Below are positions 60,871 through 64,000 of a DNA stretch of 64,000 nucleotides, piece by piece. The notes beneath the pieces were generated by a model. That model was not told the DNA's origin, made no database searches, and saw only the letters and a list, made by a program, of their open reading frames with translations. Both the position numbers and the translations under genes were made by a program. Origin of the DNA: Myripristis murdjan (taxonomy: Eukaryota > Chordata > Actinopteri > Holocentriformes > Holocentridae). The stretch lies in the NCBI RefSeq assembly GCF_902150065.1, contig NC_043998.1, forward strand, positions 3,101,001 to 3,165,000. Reading direction: 5' to 3'. The stretch's first letter is position 1. Each line of letters opens with the position of its first letter.

Positions 60871-62194
60871 ACATTTTTTTCATTATTAAGTCATGCTTTT
60901 GAACAGATCAAGTTACACACCAAAAGCTTATAAATTCGTCAGTTTATGATCTATTATAAATAAATTACAAAAATTAATCTTGAATATTAGAGCAATATGA
61001 GAGGATTACATATAAAAATCGCAGCACTGTCGATTTTCAACACCTGCAAAAGAATTTACAGTCTGGTTATACAATTATATTACATAAACGTAATGATGAT
61101 GATGATGATGATGACGATCTATACCATGTATATAAATGTAATTGTTCGTTTTGACCACAGACTATAGGATTTTGACACAAGAAGTAAATAAGATGAGCTG
61201 TCAGTCTGCTTCCTAGTTAGCGTGTTCATATTCTCAAAGCTACAATCAGATTGATTCGTCAGCTTCAGTTGTCCCAAAACTTGCCTGAGCAGAGTGACAA
61301 ATAAAAGTCAAATTTGTCAAAATATATGATCAAACCAGAGCTGCGAACAAATTTTCCTACACTCTATACAATTGTCTAATGCCACACAGAAAAAACTGTG
61401 TACTCTATCGATGGGGATTGATCAACAACACGAAAAACATGTTCAGGCCACTGTCTGCATATCATGTTACACGCTAAACTAAACGGTTTTGCTCATTGAG
61501 TAAACCCAGGGCCATCTTCAACGTAGACGTACCGGTACGTAACGTCAAGCTAACAGAAACGATAAAGCGCTGAACAACCTGTTGCATTACGCAAGCGTTG
61601 CAAGTATGGAAGCCGAGAGGGCAATTCTCCTCGCGATTGTAGCCAAAGAACTGTCTGAGCAGGACATTACTTTCAATGGATCATTAATAATATGGGTACT
61701 GCAAAAGACCTTTGACAGCACTGCCACAGCTTTGGCGATCAGACACAGGAGGAGACCTCAAGCCCGGATCAGTGGTTATGAAAAAAACAGTTATTGTTAA
61801 TATTGTTTCCAAGATTAGTGCCATAGGCCTACACAAATGTGTTTCAGGTTTTAAGTTGAATAAAAGTTGCCATATTATTGAAGAAAAACAATAATCTATG
61901 TCTGATCTATCATCATACTTACCACATACATGTGCTGTTACCTCTTCAAAATGATGGGTAACATTTTCCACATTTTAAACACTGGCTACACTGATATAGC
62001 AACTTGGAGGCCATAATGGAGCACTATCGTTTTAAATCGTGGAGGCTTAAATACAGGCTGATGCTGATTGGATAACACCTCTGACACACCCACAAAACAG
62101 AGGAAAACTACCTCTGAGGCATGTTGCTCTCTGTTCCAAAATGTTACGACCAAACATATCATTCAATGAGACAACGTCACACGATGTTATGTTA

Positions 62195-62315
62195 CAAAAT
62201 TATGACTTTATAGTCGTTATATTTCAAGTTCATTCTTGTAAAATTATGACTTTATTCTTGTAATATTTCGAGTTTATTCTCGTAAAATTACAACTTTAAT
62301 GTCGAAATCTCGGAT
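62195..62315 (+). repeat. Degenerate tandem 'tcgtaaaattacgacttta' repeats
   Basis: About four imperfect units of 'aaaattatgactttatt' and 'tcttgtaatatttcgag', a common internal repeat of fish DNA elements, ending before 'gatggccctaatcc'. Confidence 0.55.
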
Positions 62316-62744
62316 GGCCCTAATCCTCCCTTGTAATAATACACAATAAAAACAGTAATAATAAAATAAAATAATTATAATAACAACAGCTGCTACAAAT
62401 AGGCTACTGCTACTACTACTACTACTACCACAATGAAATTGTCACACATTTAAAAATAAATATGACCTCACTGTGCGTCAATCACAAATTTCATCCGTCG
62501 TTACCATTTTCGGTACAGTACGTAGAGCAAAAACCATAACAGGTAGACAGACAAACAGTGACTGATATTTACAGGGAGCAACAGCAAAGTCATCATTGCA
62601 AAAAGTGGGCGGACTACAGTGTAGATGACTATGATTATGTATAGGAGCTATTGAGTCAACCCCCATTAAGGCAGTACTAATAGAAGCAAGGGAAGACACC
62701 ACTGGAGCTGAGATCAGACAAACTCTTGCATATTGGATCATTTT

Positions 62745-62990
62745 AAAGGTAGTTGGGAGGAAAAACTTACAAAGAAAACATTTCAAATGTTGTTTGAACT
62801 CGGAAAAGGAATAGTGAAGTTAAACTGTGAAGTTAAAGAAAACATTGAGCATATCATACTGCATTTTAGTTCATACAATACCGAAAGAGAAAGATTAAAT
62901 AGTAAAGTCAGAGAGGCAGGATGGGGATGGAGTCTGATGGGAATACTGGGAAAAGAAGGAGAGGGAGGGGGTGCAGCATTCCATGCCAAA
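62745..62990 (+). mobile_element. LINE 3-prime ORF fragment
   Basis: The frame holds KENIEHIILHFSSYNTERERL and AGWGWSLMGILG, resembling the post-reverse-transcriptase region of non-LTR elements (E-T-V-EHV-x-L-x-C-x-x-Y-x-x-ER). The usual Cys residues are missing. It is a short fragment. Confidence 0.45.
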
Positions 62991-62999
62991 TTTGAACTG

Positions 63000-63335
63000 C
63001 TAGACCTGGGCCTCATGGTCCCCAAAAAGCTGAAGGATGATTGGCGGTTCTGTGTGGATTTGTAAAAAAGGGAAAGTGTTCGTGTCAACAGAGGAGTGCC
63101 ATGCAGCGTCCAGCGTCCTGCTCCAGAGAGCCCTCATGGAGGCCTGCCTGAACCTATTCCGCCTTTCATCCTTGACAATTATGCCAGTAGTGTGGGCTTG
63201 GGCGCTGTGCTGGCACAAGTGATGCCTAAAGGAGAGAGAGTGGTGGCTCACCACAGCACAACATTCAACAAGACTGTACATCACTACTGTGTCACCAGAC
63301 CTGACCTGAAACATCCTGCTCAAGAACACTTAAGC
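63000..63335 (+). mobile_element. Ty3/gypsy-like LTR retrotransposon fossil fragment
   Basis: Two short stretches resemble the start of a gypsy reverse transcriptase and an RNase H region. No flanking long terminal repeats, gag or integrase are seen. It is a small, old, broken remnant with several breaks. Confidence 0.6.
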
Positions 63336-63667
63336 AGTGTGGATGGTTGTCAACATGGCAACTACTTCCCTGGTGGTCTGGTTACTAAAACAAAAAAAAC
63401 AAAAACAAAACAAAAACAAACAAACAAACAAACAAACAAAAAAAACATAAAAAAACGATTATTAGATTATTATTGTCATTTACACAAAATTACACATTAC
63501 ACGTGTTATGTATAGAGTGTATGAAAAGCTGCTAAAATTTCTCATAGAAAATAAAACAGAGTTTTCATTTGTAAATTTAAATATATGTAACTTCTTTTTA
63601 GATCAACAGTGAAATGCAAAATAACACATCTTCTAGTCTAAAAACAAAAATCAGACAGCAGATGACT

Positions 63668-63722
63668 AGATAGATAGATAGATAGATAGATAGAATTTAT
63701 TCATCCTGAAGGAAATTCACAG
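63668..63722 (+). repeat. (GATA)n with LINE-type 3-prime tail
   Basis: Seven or so TAGA units lead into 'atttattcatcctgaaggaaattcac', the 3-prime tail signature of fish L2/Rex-type non-LTR elements and their SINEs. Confidence 0.65.
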
Positions 63723-64000
63723 TTTACAATCGACTAATGACTAATGAGTACATTCACGCCACAAAAATAAATTAGTCGTTTCCTCGTGGCTATTACAGAC
63801 TGCAGAGCTTGGATCATGAATGTTTTTATATTTTGTTAAGAAATGTAAACTGGAAATTGATGGATGGAGAGTTGTGACATTTCACCTTGCACAATCTCTT
63901 AATTAGCAGCCCAGATGTAAACTAAGCCAGAGGATGATATTACTTACCATAACATAAAACAGATTATCTTTCAGATGGCATACACATTCACACACACACA

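Noticed and set aside
61582-61800. Small plus-strand frame beginning MHYASVASMEAERAILL
   Set aside because: It has a plausible start context but no recognisable family and no neighbouring element that explains it.

Overview
The window is vertebrate nuclear DNA, almost certainly from a ray-finned (teleost) fish. Genes have short introns, long (CA)n and A/T homopolymer tracts are abundant, and DNA-transposon MITEs, LINE tails and tRNA-derived SINEs of fish type recur. Six spliced protein-coding genes can be assembled end to end with consensus splice sites and intact frames: sfxn2 (minus), arl3 (plus), trim8 (minus), st6galnac1 (minus), mxra7 (minus) and srsf2 (minus).

Layout. 0-26 kb holds sfxn2, arl3 and trim8, the same neighbours as on human 10q24. 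26-37 kb has no convincing protein gene, but it holds a tandem array of three intact-looking U5 snRNA genes plus one degenerate copy, all on the minus strand, each intact copy with its own snRNA-type promoter. A short telomere-like repeat lies just beyond the array. 37-52 kb holds st6galnac1, mxra7 and srsf2, neighbours on human 17q25. 52.7 kb has a lone exon coding for a FADD-like death effector domain with an IRF-type site just upstream. 53-64 kb is a transposon graveyard: a hAT gene split by a SINE, CGGBP1-like and LINE 3-prime coding fragments, a short broken Ty3/gypsy fossil, an 11-residue coding-compatible minisatellite and a Cys-rich family fragment.

The genes do not form a pathway. 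Sideroflexin-2 is a mitochondrial carrier, ARL3 a ciliary GTPase, TRIM8 a RING E3 ligase, ST6GalNAc1 a Golgi sialyltransferase, MXRA7 a single-pass membrane protein, and SRSF2 and U5 both act in pre-mRNA splicing. The most notable content is the U5 array, sitting between two blocks that are unlinked in human, and the orphan death-effector exon.
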